Below, piece by piece: positions 1-7,665 of a stretch of 64,000 bases of DNA (the first letter of the stretch is position 1; every line of letters begins with the position of its first letter). The notes under the pieces were generated by a model. That model was given only the letters and a program-made list of their open reading frames with translations. It made no database searches and had not been told where the DNA came from. Origin of the DNA: Nocardioides zeae (GTDB lineage Bacteria > Actinomycetota > Actinomycetes > Propionibacteriales > Nocardioidaceae); contig NZ_JAUTAN010000001.1 in the NCBI RefSeq assembly GCF_030818655.1, positions 3,720,001 through 3,784,000 of the forward strand. Direction: 5' to 3'. Position numbers and translations under genes: made by a program.

Positions 1-1439
1 CCCGTCCCTCCGCTCCGCCGCCCCACGAGCCGGAGCGTCCCGCGACCCAGCCGCTCCCCTCGTACGGCGCACCCGGTGCGTTCCCGCCGCCGGGGGAGCA
101 GTACGGACAGGCCCCGTCCGGGGCCCACGCGTCCGGGGCCCACCCCTCCGGCGCCCACGACGCCTGGGGCCAGCCCGCGTCGTACCCCCAGCAGCCCCAG
201 CAGCAGTTCCCCCCGCAGGCGGGGTGGGGCCAGGTCCCGCCGGGTGCCCAGGGGCCGTACGGCGCGTGGCCGCCCCCACCGCCGCCGCGCCGCCGGCGGG
301 GGGCCGGGGTGCTCGCCGCGGTCGCCGGTGGTGTCATCGGCTCCGCGCTGACCTGCGCCGTGGCGATCCCGGTCGTCCTCAACGCCGACGACGACGCGCA
401 GCCGAGCAGCTCGACCTCGAGCAACCCCGACATCGACGACCTCGTCAACCGCGGCGGCGGGGACACGGACGAGGCCTCCGACCCCGGCGAGGTGTCCGAC
501 GCGGGCGTGCTGCTCGTCAACACGGCGCTCCAGGGCGGCGAGGGCGCCGGTACGGCGATGGTGCTCACCTCCGACGGGCTCGCCGTCACCAACTACCACG
601 TGGTCGACAACTCGACGACCGTCGAGGTGGAGGTCGCCGCGACGGGTGAGACGCACGAGGCGACGGTGCTCGGGTACGACGCGTCCGCCGACGTCGCCGT
701 GCTCCAGATCGACGGCGTGAGCGACCTCGACACCGTCACGCTCGACGACGACGGCGGGGTCGACGTCGGCGACGCCGTGGCCGCGCTCGGCAACGCCGGC
801 GGCCAGGGCTTCCTCTCCGAGGTGCGCGGCGAGGTCACCTCGCTCGACGAGAGCATCACGACGACGGACCAGTACAACGGCAACGAGACCGAGATCGGCG
901 GTCTCATCGAGACCGACGCCGACGTGGTCCCCGGCTACTCCGGCGGCCCCATGTTCGACGCCGAGGGCGAGGTCATCGGCATCAGCACCGCCGCCGCGTC
1001 GACCAACGGCCAGGACGGCCCGACGTCCTCCGCCGTCCCCGGCGCGCAGGCGCAGGGCACGGGCCAGGTCCAGGAGGGCGGCGGCATCAGCTACGCCCGC
1101 CCGATCGACGAGGCGCTCGACGTCGTGCAGGCCGTCATCGACGGCGACGAGGGCGACGGCATCGTCATCGGCACGCCGGCCTACCTCGGCGTCAGCATCG
1201 ACCCGTCCGGTGGTGAGCCGCTCGTCGCGGCCGCCGAGGCCGACACCCCCGCCGGCCAGGCCGGCCTCCAGGAGGGCGACGTCATCACCGCCATCGGCGA
1301 CACCCAGGTGTCGACCTTCGACGAGCTGGCGGCCGCCGTCGCGTCCTACGAGCCCGGCGACACGGTGACCATCACCTGGGAGCGCAACGGCCAGGAGATG
1401 AGCGGCGACGCGACCCTCACGGAGTCGCCGCTGAACTGA
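1..1439 (+). CDS. HtrA/DegP-like trypsin-type serine protease with PDZ domain, 5'-truncated
   Basis: The reading frame is open to the left edge, so the true start lies outside the window. The visible part begins with about 100 residues rich in Pro, Gly, Gln and Tyr ending in an Arg cluster, then one membrane segment (from about nt 309). An acidic Ser/Asp linker and a chymotrypsin-fold protease domain follow. Catalytic residues are visible: His in TNYHVV (nt 597-599), Asp in ADVAVLQI (nt 690-692) and Ser in GYSGGP (nt 939-941). A C-terminal PDZ domain starts around YLGVSI, with the ligand-loop region AGLQEGDVI. This is the domain order of actinobacterial PepD/HtrA proteases: cytosolic Pro-rich tail, membrane anchor, extracytoplasmic protease and PDZ. 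These act in envelope protein quality control. The serine motif is GYSGGP rather than the common GNSGGP. Family call is secure; the specific paralogue is not. Confidence 0.9.
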   Translation, partial: RPSAPPPHEPERPATQPLPSYGAPGAFPPPGEQYGQAPSGAHASGAHPSGAHDAWGQPASYPQQPQQQFPPQAGWGQVPPGAQGPYGAWPPPPPPRRRRGAGVLAAVAGGVIGSALTCAVAIPVVLNADDDAQPSSSTSSNPDIDDLVNRGGGDTDEASDPGEVSDAGVLLVNTALQGGEGAGTAMVLTSDGLAVTNYHVVDNSTTVEVEVAATGETHEATVLGYDASADVAVLQIDGVSDLDTVTLDDDGGVDVGDAVAALGNAGGQGFLSEVRGEVTSLDESITTTDQYNGNETEIGGLIETDADVVPGYSGGPMFDAEGEVIGISTAAASTNGQDGPTSSAVPGAQAQGTGQVQEGGGISYARPIDEALDVVQAVIDGDEGDGIVIGTPAYLGVSIDPSGGEPLVAAAEADTPAGQAGLQEGDVITAIGDTQVSTFDELAAAVASYEPGDTVTITWERNGQEMSGDATLTESPLN

Positions 1440-1468
1440 GCCTTCCCCCAGGCTCCCGCTGACCCAGG

Positions 1469-1509
1469 GCGCCGCACGGCCGAGGACCCGAGACCTTGCC
1501 GTGCGGCGC
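1469..1509. terminator. Stem-loop after the HtrA gene
   Basis: A perfect 12-bp stem (1469-1480 pairing with 1498-1509, arms GCGCCGCACGGC / GCCGTGCGGCGC) with a 17-nt loop starts 30 nt after the protease stop codon. There is no T-run, as is common for GC-rich actinobacterial terminators. Likely intrinsic terminator. Confidence 0.6.
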
Positions 1510-1523
1510 TCTGGTTTGTCGTC

Positions 1524-1595
1524 GTGTAACGCGGTGTCCGGGCTACTCCACACGTGGTCGTCCACCGCGGAGGTAGCACTAACACCGCGCTAGAT
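1524..1595 (+). repeat. 72-bp palindromic element, copy A (degenerate right end)
   Basis: Begins GTGTAACGCGGTGTCCGG and shares most positions with the copies at 1691-1762 (inverted) and 12530-12601 (same orientation). The right end has decayed: CTAGAT stands where the others have the inverted terminal GTTACAC. The centre carries a GTGGTCGTCCACC palindrome. It lies between the convergent HtrA and MMPL genes. Confidence 0.75.
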
Positions 1596-1690
1596 GTCAG
1601 CCGGACGAGCACGCCCCGGGGCGGTCGGCCGTCGATCCGGCTCGGGCGGCGGGGGGGGGTGGGGCGGGGTTCCGGATCCTCGGCGCACGC

Positions 1691-1762
1691 GTGTAACGCG
1701 GTGTTACTGCTACTTGTGCGGTGGTCGACCACGTGTTCAGTAGCCCGGACGCCGCGTTACAC
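1691..1762 (-). repeat. 72-bp palindromic element, copy B (inverted)
   Basis: Ends are the 11-nt inverted pair GTGTAACGCGG and CCGCGTTACAC, allowing one variant position, and the centre has GGTGGTCGACCAC. The reverse complement of this copy aligns almost base for base with copies A and C. Copies A and B are therefore an inverted pair about 95 bp apart, like a bacterial interspersed mosaic element. Confidence 0.8.
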
Positions 1763-1795
1763 GGGGCGGCGGGCACAGACCACCCCGGAACGCCA

Positions 1796-1836
1796 CGTGG
1801 CCCCAACGCGACGGTAAACGTCGCGCTGGGGCCACG
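1796..1836. terminator. 18-bp hairpin of the GTGGCCCCA family
   Basis: Arms 1796-1813 and 1819-1836 pair over 18 bp with one A.C mismatch around the 5-nt loop GTAAA. It sits 12 bp beyond the stop of the leftward MMPL gene, so it can terminate that gene. The arm core CGTGGCCCCA-CGCG recurs in the hairpin at 10033-10077. Confidence 0.65.
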
Positions 1837-1848
1837 AGCCCGGGTGGG

Positions 1849-4125
1849 TCAGTGCCGCGCGTGCGCCCGCTCGAGGCTCTCGCCCTCGACGTCGACACGG
1901 GGGAGGACACGGTCGAGCCAGCGGGGGAGCCACCAGGCCTTCTCGCCCATGAGGTACATCAGCGCCGGGATCAGCGTCATCCGCACCACGAAGGCGTCGA
2001 TGAAGACCGCCGTCGCCAGGGCGAAGCCCATCGCCTTGATGAACGACATGTCCATCAGCATGAAGGCCGCGAAGACCGACATCATGATGACCGCTGCCGC
2101 CGCCACGACCCGGGCCGAGTTGCGGAAGCCGTCGACGACCGCCGCCACCGAGTCGGCGCCGTGCACGTGGGCCTCGCGGATGCGGGTCACGAGGAACACC
2201 TGGTAGTCCATCGCCAGGCCGAACACCACGCCCACCAGGAAGATCGGCATGAAGCTCACCAGCGGCTGGCCCTCGACGATCCCGAGCGCGCCGTCCTGGA
2301 ACACGAGCACCGTGACGCCGAGCGTGGCGAGCACCGTCAGCAGGAAGCCGAGGGTGGCGGTGAGCGGCACCAGGATCGAGCGGAACACCAGCACGAGCAG
2401 CAGGAACGCCAGGCCGATGACGACGACGAGGTAGATCGGCAGCGCGTCGTTGAGCCGGTCGGACACGTCGACGGCGACGGCGGTCATGCCCGTCACGCCG
2501 AGCTCCGCACCGGTCGACGACTCGATGTCGCCCTGGGTGTCGCGCAGGTCCGCGAGGAGGTCCGTCGTGGCGGCGTCCTCCGCGCTCGAGGCGGGCGTGA
2601 TGAGCACCAGCGCCCCGGTCGCCGCCGCGGGGTCCCCCTGCGGGTCGGCGTTGGTCTGCGTGATCTGTGCGTGGGCCACGTCGTCCTGCTCCGCCGCCCA
2701 GGCGACGACCTCGCCGAAGGCGGCCTGGCGCTCGGCGTCGTCCGTGATGTCACGCCCGTCGACGACCGCGAGCAGCGGCGCCTGCCGACCGTCGCCGAAC
2801 GCCTCGGCGATGAGGTCGGACGCCTTGCGCTGCGTCGTGTCGCTCGGGCTCGTCGAGTCGCTGGGGAGGGCGAGCTGCAGGTTCTGCACGGGTACGGCGA
2901 GGGCGCCGAGCGCGACGACCACGAGCACCACCGCGGCCAGCGGCGAGCGCCCGACGAGCCGGGCCCAGCGCACGCCGTTGTTGACGATGCGCCCGTCCTC
3001 GCCGCGCTTCGGATCGTAGCGCCGCACGGTGCCGCCGAAGGCCTTCGACTTGAGCATGCCGAGCACGGCGGGCAGGAGCGTGAGGGCCACGAGCACGGCG
3101 AGGAAGACGCCGCTGGCGGCCGCGAGACCCATCGCCGTGAGGAACGGGATCCGCACCACGGCCAGTGCCGCGAGGGCGATGAGGACGGTCAGTCCGGCGA
3201 ACACCACGGCCGAGCCCGCCGTGCCGACGGCGATGCCCATCGCCTCCTCGCGGTCGTCCGTGTGCTGCAGCTCGCTGCGGTAGCGGGCGAGGATGAACAA
3301 CGCGTAGTCGATGCCGACCGCCAGGCCGATCATCACCGCCAGGATCGGGGTCATGTCGGAGACGTCGGTGAACGCCGTCATGCCGGTGACGCCGAGCGAG
3401 GTCAGGGCGACGCCCACGATCGCGGTGACGATGGGCAGACCGGCCGCGACGAGCGACCCGAAGGTCAGCACGAGCACGACGAGGGCGACCGCGATGCCGA
3501 TGAGCTCGGACGCGCCGCTGATCTCCATGACCTGCAGGCCCGGGCCGTTGGCCTCCACCTCGAGCCCGTCACCGCGCGCGTCGTCCAGCAGCTCGAGGAC
3601 CGCGTCCTGGCTCTCCGGCTTGATGTCCGTGGGCTCGTCGACGTCGAAGTCGAAGGTGATGAGCCCGACCCGGCCGTCCGGGTCGACGGGTGCGAGGTTG
3701 GCGACGTCCTCGGGGCTCGCGCCCCCGGCCACCAGTGCCTCCTCCTGGGCGGCGGCCGCGGCCACCGGGTCGAGGATCGGCGCCTGCTCGCTCGAGAGCA
3801 CCTGCGGGCTCTCGGAGATGTCGGTGACGAGCTGGCTGATGCGCTCGGCGTACGCCGGGTCGCTCAGCTGCTCGCCCTCCGGCACCGCGACGACGACGGT
3901 GACCGAGGTGTCGTTGAGCGCGTCCTCGGCGCCGGGGAAGAGCTCCGCCTGCAGGTCGCTGGCGCGCTCCGAGGGGATGCCGGGGATGGAGAAGGTGCTG
4001 CTCGTCGGCTGCTGGATCGCGAGCGCGGTCGCGCCGACGGCGACGAGCGCGACGACCCAGACGCCGATGAAGGCCGGCCACCGCCGGAAGGCGGTCTTTC
4101 CGAGCCGGTAGAGAAGAGTGGCCAT
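1849..4125 (-). CDS. MMPL/RND-family transporter
   Basis: A 758-residue inner-membrane protein with the MMPL layout. TM1 lies near residues 18-36, followed by an extracytoplasmic domain, then a block of five or six TMs containing GLAVGIDYALFILARYR. A second extracytoplasmic domain and a second TM block with VFGLAMDYQVFLVTRIRE follow. The duplicated GxDYxxF(L/I)xxRxRE motifs are the family signature, and the Asp residues serve proton coupling. Substrates of actinobacterial MMPL proteins range from lipids to drugs and cannot be predicted here. The TetR gene directly upstream on the same strand (53-bp gap) is the obvious regulator and the two probably form one operon. ATG start at 4125. Confidence 0.92.
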   Translation of the reverse strand: MATLLYRLGKTAFRRWPAFIGVWVVALVAVGATALAIQQPTSSTFSIPGIPSERASDLQAELFPGAEDALNDTSVTVVVAVPEGEQLSDPAYAERISQLVTDISESPQVLSSEQAPILDPVAAAAAQEEALVAGGASPEDVANLAPVDPDGRVGLITFDFDVDEPTDIKPESQDAVLELLDDARGDGLEVEANGPGLQVMEISGASELIGIAVALVVLVLTFGSLVAAGLPIVTAIVGVALTSLGVTGMTAFTDVSDMTPILAVMIGLAVGIDYALFILARYRSELQHTDDREEAMGIAVGTAGSAVVFAGLTVLIALAALAVVRIPFLTAMGLAAASGVFLAVLVALTLLPAVLGMLKSKAFGGTVRRYDPKRGEDGRIVNNGVRWARLVGRSPLAAVVLVVVALGALAVPVQNLQLALPSDSTSPSDTTQRKASDLIAEAFGDGRQAPLLAVVDGRDITDDAERQAAFGEVVAWAAEQDDVAHAQITQTNADPQGDPAAATGALVLITPASSAEDAATTDLLADLRDTQGDIESSTGAELGVTGMTAVAVDVSDRLNDALPIYLVVVIGLAFLLLVLVFRSILVPLTATLGFLLTVLATLGVTVLVFQDGALGIVEGQPLVSFMPIFLVGVVFGLAMDYQVFLVTRIREAHVHGADSVAAVVDGFRNSARVVAAAAVIMMSVFAAFMLMDMSFIKAMGFALATAVFIDAFVVRMTLIPALMYLMGEKAWWLPRWLDRVLPRVDVEGESLERAHARH

Positions 4126-4178
4126 CGCTGGTGCTCCTGTCGGGGTGCGGGCGTGGGGTGGGTACGTCGGGCGGCGGC

Positions 4179-4778
4179 TCAGGCGAGCAGCCGGCGGAGG
4201 TTGCCGAAGTGGCGCGAGAACAGGTCGGAGAGCGGGGTGTCGTCGCCGGCGATGCTGGCGTCGATGGCGGTGTCGAACACGACGAGCAGCACACGGATCA
4301 GGAGCAGGGCGCCCTCCTGGTCGATCTGCTCGCCGCCCCGGGCGCGCACGGCCCCCTCGAGGTCGACGGCCAGCTCGGCGAAGCGGTCGTGCAGTGCCTC
4401 GACCAGCCGGGGGTTCTGGAAGAGCTGCCGGTGCAGCACCATCTCCTCGCGCGTGGGCTCCTCGATCCCCAGCACCTCGCGGGCGAGGTGCTCGAGGTCG
4501 GCGCCGAGGTCGCCCGTCGGCCCACCGGACGCGAAGGCCTCCATGGCGCTGGCGGGCACCTCGATCGGCGGACCCAGGCAGGCGTCCACCTTCGACGGGT
4601 AGTAGTTGAACAGCGTGCGGCGCGAGACCCCCGAGGCCGCGGCGAGCTCGTCCATGGTGAAGCCGTCAAGTCCGTGCTCCGACGCCAGGCGCTGGGCGGA
4701 GACCATGATGCGACGCGCCGTCTCCTCGCGCTTGCTGGCGCGGTGGTCGGCCGCGCCGTTTTCTGCACTCGTGCTCAC
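4179..4778 (-). CDS. TetR-family repressor of the adjacent MMPL exporter
   Basis: A 199-residue protein from a GTG start at 4778. The N-terminal helix-turn-helix is typical (FTMDELAAASGVSRRTLFNYYPSKVDAC, described here by its ends and the core SRRTLFNYYPSK). The remaining helical ligand domain is not diagnostic. It precedes the MMPL gene on the same strand. Three AGTGCAA half-sites lie immediately upstream (4781-4814), arranged as expected for an autoregulating TetR dimer. Assignment of this repressor to the exporter is inferred from position; the effector is unknown. Confidence 0.88.
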   Translation of the reverse strand: MSTSAENGAADHRASKREETARRIMVSAQRLASEHGLDGFTMDELAAASGVSRRTLFNYYPSKVDACLGPPIEVPASAMEAFASGGPTGDLGADLEHLAREVLGIEEPTREEMVLHRQLFQNPRLVEALHDRFAELAVDLEGAVRARGGEQIDQEGALLLIRVLLVVFDTAIDASIAGDDTPLSDLFSRHFGNLRRLLA

Positions 4779-4780
4779 GA

Positions 4781-4814
4781 AGTGCAAGTTTGCACTGCGA
4801 ATCCCAAAGTGCAA
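4781..4814. promoter_or_regulatory. Candidate TetR operator with three half-sites
   Basis: AGTGCAAGTTTGCACT at 4781-4796 is a perfect 7+2+7 inverted repeat directly before the TetR GTG. A third half-site AGTGCAA at 4808-4814 pairs with TTGCACT (4790-4796) across 11 nt. The segment is AT-rich against its surroundings. It lies between the divergent TetR and nitroreductase genes, so both could be controlled. Confidence 0.65.
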
Positions 4815-4892
4815 AACATTCACCCGTGTGACGTGTGCCGCAGTCGGGACCGCGCGGTTGTCCCGGGAAGGCCCTGGCTCACAATTGAGTCC

Positions 4893-5525
4893 ATGTCCGT
4901 CACGCAGGAGACCCTCGCCCGTGCCCCCCGACCCGGAGCCGAGGTGCTCGCCGAGCCCATGCGCTCGCGCTGGAGCCCGGCGGTCTTCGCCACCGACGCC
5001 CCCGTCGGCGACGACGAGATCGCGTCGATGCTGACCGCGGCCGCCTGGGCGCCGTCGACCGGCAACACGCAGCCGTGGGCGTACATCGTCACCCGGGTCG
5101 GCACCGCGGCGTACGACGCCGTCGTCGGCACTCTCAGCAACGGCAACTCCGGGTGGGTGCCGACCGCGCCGGTCCTGATCGTCGCCGCTGCGCTCACCGG
5201 CGAGTGGGAGGGCCGGAAGGGGATGGGCGACTACGCCCTCTACGACCTCGGGCAGTCCGTCGCGCACCTCACGCTCCAGGCGCAGGCCATCGGGCTGCAC
5301 AGCCACCAGTTCGCGGGCTTCGACCACGACGCCGCCGCGGCCGCGCTCGGGGTGCCGGAGGCCTACCGCGTCATGGCGGGCATCGCCGTCGGTCGCCTGG
5401 GCGGCGACGAGCACGTCGCGCGGGCCGCCGAGGGCGACGTCGCGCGGCACACCAAGGACCGGACGCGCCTGGGCGCCTCCGAGGTGGGGTACGACGGCGC
5501 CTGGGGCACGCCCTTCACGGGCTGA
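4893..5525 (+). CDS. Nitroreductase-family flavoprotein
   Basis: A 210-residue protein from ATG 4893. The N-terminal SRWSPAVF, the FMN-binding WAPSTGNTQPW segment and the mid-protein ALYDLGQSVAHLTLQA helix are typical of NfsA/FRP-like FMN nitroreductases. GLHSHQFAGF and a short C-terminal extension also fit. Such enzymes use NAD(P)H to reduce nitro compounds, quinones or flavins; the physiological substrate is unknown. It is divergent from the TetR-MMPL operon, across the AGTGCAA operator, so it may belong to the same stress or drug response. Confidence 0.85.
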   Translation: MSVTQETLARAPRPGAEVLAEPMRSRWSPAVFATDAPVGDDEIASMLTAAAWAPSTGNTQPWAYIVTRVGTAAYDAVVGTLSNGNSGWVPTAPVLIVAAALTGEWEGRKGMGDYALYDLGQSVAHLTLQAQAIGLHSHQFAGFDHDAAAAALGVPEAYRVMAGIAVGRLGGDEHVARAAEGDVARHTKDRTRLGASEVGYDGAWGTPFTG

Positions 5526-5543
5526 TCAGGCGGACCAGCCTGA

Positions 5544-5723
5544 TCAGGCGGAGTCGCGGTCGTCGTCCCCCGCACGGGGCTCGTCGGCGCCCGGCTCGCT
5601 CGCTGCCGGGCCCGCCCGTCGTCGCCCGCTGCGCCGGGTGACGACGGCGAAGACGACCAGCACCACCAGCACGACGCCGAGCACCACGAGGCCCAGCACG
5701 ACCATCGACCCGAGCTGTGCCAT
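5544..5723 (-). CDS. Small single-pass membrane protein, last gene of the MNIO operon
   Basis: A 59-residue ORF whose ATG (5721-5723) overlaps the TGA of the preceding Cys-rich gene as ATGA. Residues about 7-28 form one very hydrophobic Val/Leu segment. The C-terminal half is basic (TRRSGRRR) then acidic and hydrophilic, ending DDDRDSA. No homologue is recognised. Tight coupling to the DUF692 operon suggests a role with the Cys-rich product, such as membrane assembly or export, but this is inferred from position alone. Confidence 0.6.
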   Translation of the reverse strand: MAQLGSMVVLGLVVLGVVLVVLVVFAVVTRRSGRRRAGPAASEPGADEPRAGDDDRDSA

Positions 5724-5986
5724 CAGCTGCTCGATCCGCAGCCGCCGCCCCCGCAGGACGAGCCGGAGCTGCAGGAGCTCGAGCTGCACGAGCTGGAGCC
5801 GCAGGACGAGTCGTGGCCGGAGTCGCTGCTGCCGCAGCCCCCGACGTAGCCGCCGCCCGCGCCGTACGCCCCGCCGCGCCCGGCGGACCGTCGACGCCGC
5901 TGGCCCGAGGACGTGCTCGTGCTGACCGCGAGGGCGACCGCGCCGGCCACCACCGCCAGCACGACGCACACGATGACGATCGTCAT
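5723..5986 (-). CDS. Membrane-anchored Cys/Ser/Gly-rich small protein, candidate MNIO substrate
   Basis: An 87-residue ORF from ATG 5984-5986, overlapping the upstream stop as ATGA. Residues 2-21 form a hydrophobic segment, 29-37 a basic patch (RRRR), and 39-50 are Gly/Tyr-rich. Residues 51-87 are almost only Ser, Gly and Cys. Tail cysteines are at 51, 62, 67, 72, 78 and 83, mostly spaced as C-x4-C. Actinobacterial TIGR04222-type membrane proteins end in similar Gly/Cys tails and I recall them near DUF692 genes, but this protein is far shorter than that family. DUF692 enzymes oxidise Cys side chains of ribosomal precursors, as in MbnB with methanobactin. That makes this the natural substrate candidate. 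Alternative: an unmodified metal-binding anchor. Confidence 0.65.
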   Translation of the reverse strand: MTIVIVCVVLAVVAGAVALAVSTSTSSGQRRRRSAGRGGAYGAGGGYVGGCGSSDSGHDSSCGSSSCSSSSCSSGSSCGGGGCGSSS

Positions 5987-6435
5987 GGTGCAGCTCCTTC
6001 CGAGAGGCCGGCGCGCCGCCGGCGGGTGAGGTGCCAGGTGCGGGTACCCAGTCCGAGGACCAGGGACCGTCGCCCGGCGATCGTCACGACGGCCGCGCGG
6101 CGGCGTCCGTCGTGGACGGCGTGGAGACGCAGCCAACCGGCGGCGTCGGGGTGGTGCCGCGGGAGCCACGCGGTGAAGGCCGCGAGGTCGTCGTGGGCGC
6201 ACCCGGCAGCGGGGTGGTCGGCGGCCCAGCCGCGGAAGCGGTCGCGCCAGCCGGGCAGGAGGTCGAGCTCGGGCGCGACCCGGAGCACGGCGTCGCTGCG
6301 CTTGCGGTGCAGCACCCGGGTCGTCAGCGCCGTGCCCGCCGCGCTCGCCGGGGCGAACCCGGGTGGGACGTCCCCGCGCAGCAGTGCGGCCAGCACCTCC
6401 TCCTGGCGGCCGGCCAGCCGCGCGCGGGCGCTCAC
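5983..6435 (-). CDS. SCO6045-like partner protein of DUF692
   Basis: A 150-residue soluble protein. Its GTG start (6433-6435) overlaps the TGA of the DUF692 gene as GTGA, so the two are translationally coupled. The N-terminal third has RQEEVLAALLRGDVPPGF then LTTRVLHRKRSDAVLRVAPEL. This resembles the short partner proteins next to actinobacterial DUF692 enzymes (SCO6045-like) and the role of HvfC/MbnC-type partners that present the precursor. The remainder is a compact, Trp/His/Arg-rich domain with two short beta segments near the end. Partner function is inferred from gene order; no catalytic motif is visible. Confidence 0.6.
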   Translation of the reverse strand: MSARARLAGRQEEVLAALLRGDVPPGFAPASAAGTALTTRVLHRKRSDAVLRVAPELDLLPGWRDRFRGWAADHPAAGCAHDDLAAFTAWLPRHHPDAAGWLRLHAVHDGRRRAAVVTIAGRRSLVLGLGTRTWHLTRRRRAGLSEGAAP

Positions 6436-7319
6436 CGGACCGCTCCCGCGACGCGGTGGTCGGCGACGGCGGCGCGCAACGCGTCGTACTCGCTCCGGAC
6501 CGCCTCCGGCGTCACGTCCTCGTCCCGCTCCAGCAGGATCCCGGGGACGGGCAGCCCCCGCTCCCGGTACGCCGCGGCCAGCGTGCTCACGAGCCCGAGC
6601 ACCGGCGGGACCATCGCGTGGGCGTGGGTGTCGAGGTAGAGCCCGTCGGGCCGCTCCTGGCCGCCGGCCACGTGGACGTAGGCGACGGCCTCGAGCGGGA
6701 AGCGCAGCAGGTCGGCGACCGGGTCGCTGCCACGGGCGACGGCGCTGGCGTGGAGGTTGGCGACGTCGAGGACGAGCCGGCAGCCCGTGCGCTCGACCAG
6801 CGCGGTGAGGAAGTCGGGCTCGTCGAGCGTGTCCTCGGGCCACGTGAAGAGCGCGGCGATGTTCTCCACGGCGAGCGGCACCGGCAGGGCGGCCTGCGCG
6901 GCCCGGACGTTCTCGACGAGCACGTCGAGGCTGTCGGCGGTGCGGGGTGGCGGCAGCAGGTGACCGGCCTCGAGCACGTCGCCGTGCAGCGGGTCCGGGG
7001 TGGCGGCGGCGCGCACGAAGGCCACGTGCTCACTGACCAGCGGGGCGTCGAACGCCTCCGCGAGCGCGGCGAGGTGGGCCAGGCGGTGAGGGTCGGGCAG
7101 GTCGGCGCCCGCGAGACCGAGGGTCACGCCGTGCGGCACGACCGGGACGCCCGCGTCCCGCAGTGCGGTGAGCTCGGCGGGGAGCCACGCGGGGTCGACG
7201 TTCTCCGCGACCACCTCGGTGAAGGAGAGGTCGCCGGCGGCGGCGTACGCGGCGAGCAGGTCCGCCACCGGCCGCCGCCACGCGACGGCCGTGCCGGTGG
7301 GTGCCCCGCGCTCGGTCAT
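6432..7319 (-). CDS. DUF692 / MNIO-family multinuclear iron oxygenase
   Basis: A 295-residue TIM-barrel enzyme, ATG at 7319. Family landmarks are in order: AENVDPAWLP, VVPHGVTLGL, SEHVAFV, VENIAALF, LDVANLHASA, YVHVAGG, DTHAHAMVPPVL and ERDEDVTPEAV. The conserved His, Glu, Asn and Asp residues in these motifs bind the two or three iron ions in MbnB-type structures. Characterised members use O2 and iron to convert Cys residues of RiPP precursors, for example to oxazolone-thioamide or other thiol-derived groups. Three coupled downstream genes include a six-Cys-tailed small protein. Family assignment is strong. The reaction here is inferred, because MNIO products differ widely. Confidence 0.85.
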   Translation of the reverse strand: MTERGAPTGTAVAWRRPVADLLAAYAAAGDLSFTEVVAENVDPAWLPAELTALRDAGVPVVPHGVTLGLAGADLPDPHRLAHLAALAEAFDAPLVSEHVAFVRAAATPDPLHGDVLEAGHLLPPPRTADSLDVLVENVRAAQAALPVPLAVENIAALFTWPEDTLDEPDFLTALVERTGCRLVLDVANLHASAVARGSDPVADLLRFPLEAVAYVHVAGGQERPDGLYLDTHAHAMVPPVLGLVSTLAAAYRERGLPVPGILLERDEDVTPEAVRSEYDALRAAVADHRVAGAVR

Positions 7320-7357
7320 GCGCCGGAGTGTGCGCCGGACCACGCGGCCTCAAACCG

Positions 7358-7457
7358 ACCCCTGTGGAGGACGCCCCCGGCGGAGAACGCGACGATGAGA
7401 GCGCTCACACGGCCCTCTGTGGAGGTGTTCTCCGCGCCGGGCGTCCTCCACAGGGGT
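7358..7457. repeat. 100-bp element with 31-bp inverted termini
   Basis: 7358-7388 and 7427-7457 are inverted copies that differ only by a small shift within a CCCGGCG run. Both arms begin ACCCCTGTGGAGGACGCC when read inward. The 38-nt interior has no ORF. The element sits upstream of the DUF692 gene and just before a headless pentapeptide-repeat remnant. It could be a MITE-like insertion, a cruciform or a strong attenuator in the DUF692 leader. Confidence 0.6.
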
Positions 7458-7504
7458 GGCGGCTCGGTCGGGCGACACCGGACCGGGACCGTCGGCGGAG
7501 GCCG

Positions 7505-7648
7505 CTGAAGGACGTCGACCTGCGGGGCGCCCGTCTCGACGAGGTGTCCGGCGTCCGCGGCCTGGCGGGGGCGACGGTGTCGCCCGGGCAGCTGACCCAG
7601 CTCGCTCCCGCGATCGCGGCGGAGCTGGGCCAGCGGATCGAGGACTGA
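7505..7648 (+). pseudogene. 3' remnant of a pentapeptide-repeat protein
   Basis: The frame reads KDVDLRGARLDEVSGVRGL, then AGATVSPGQLTQLAPAIAAELG and a stop at 7646-7648. This matches the usual C-terminus of pentapeptide-repeat proteins: a last repeat turn, then G-x-V-x-x-x-Q-L-x-x-L-A-P. No upstream repeats or start region are found in any frame. The material upstream is the 100-bp inverted-repeat element, so the gene was probably truncated. Identification rests on about 45 residues. Confidence 0.45.
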
Positions 7649-7665
7649 CGCCCGGCGCCGCGCCC

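Noticed and set aside
1852..4602. Very long open frame (over 900 codons) on the plus strand opposite the MMPL and TetR genes
   Set aside because: It is antisense to two clear genes, consists of low-complexity Arg/His/Glu/Asp sequence and has no motif. Such mirror frames are expected at this GC content.
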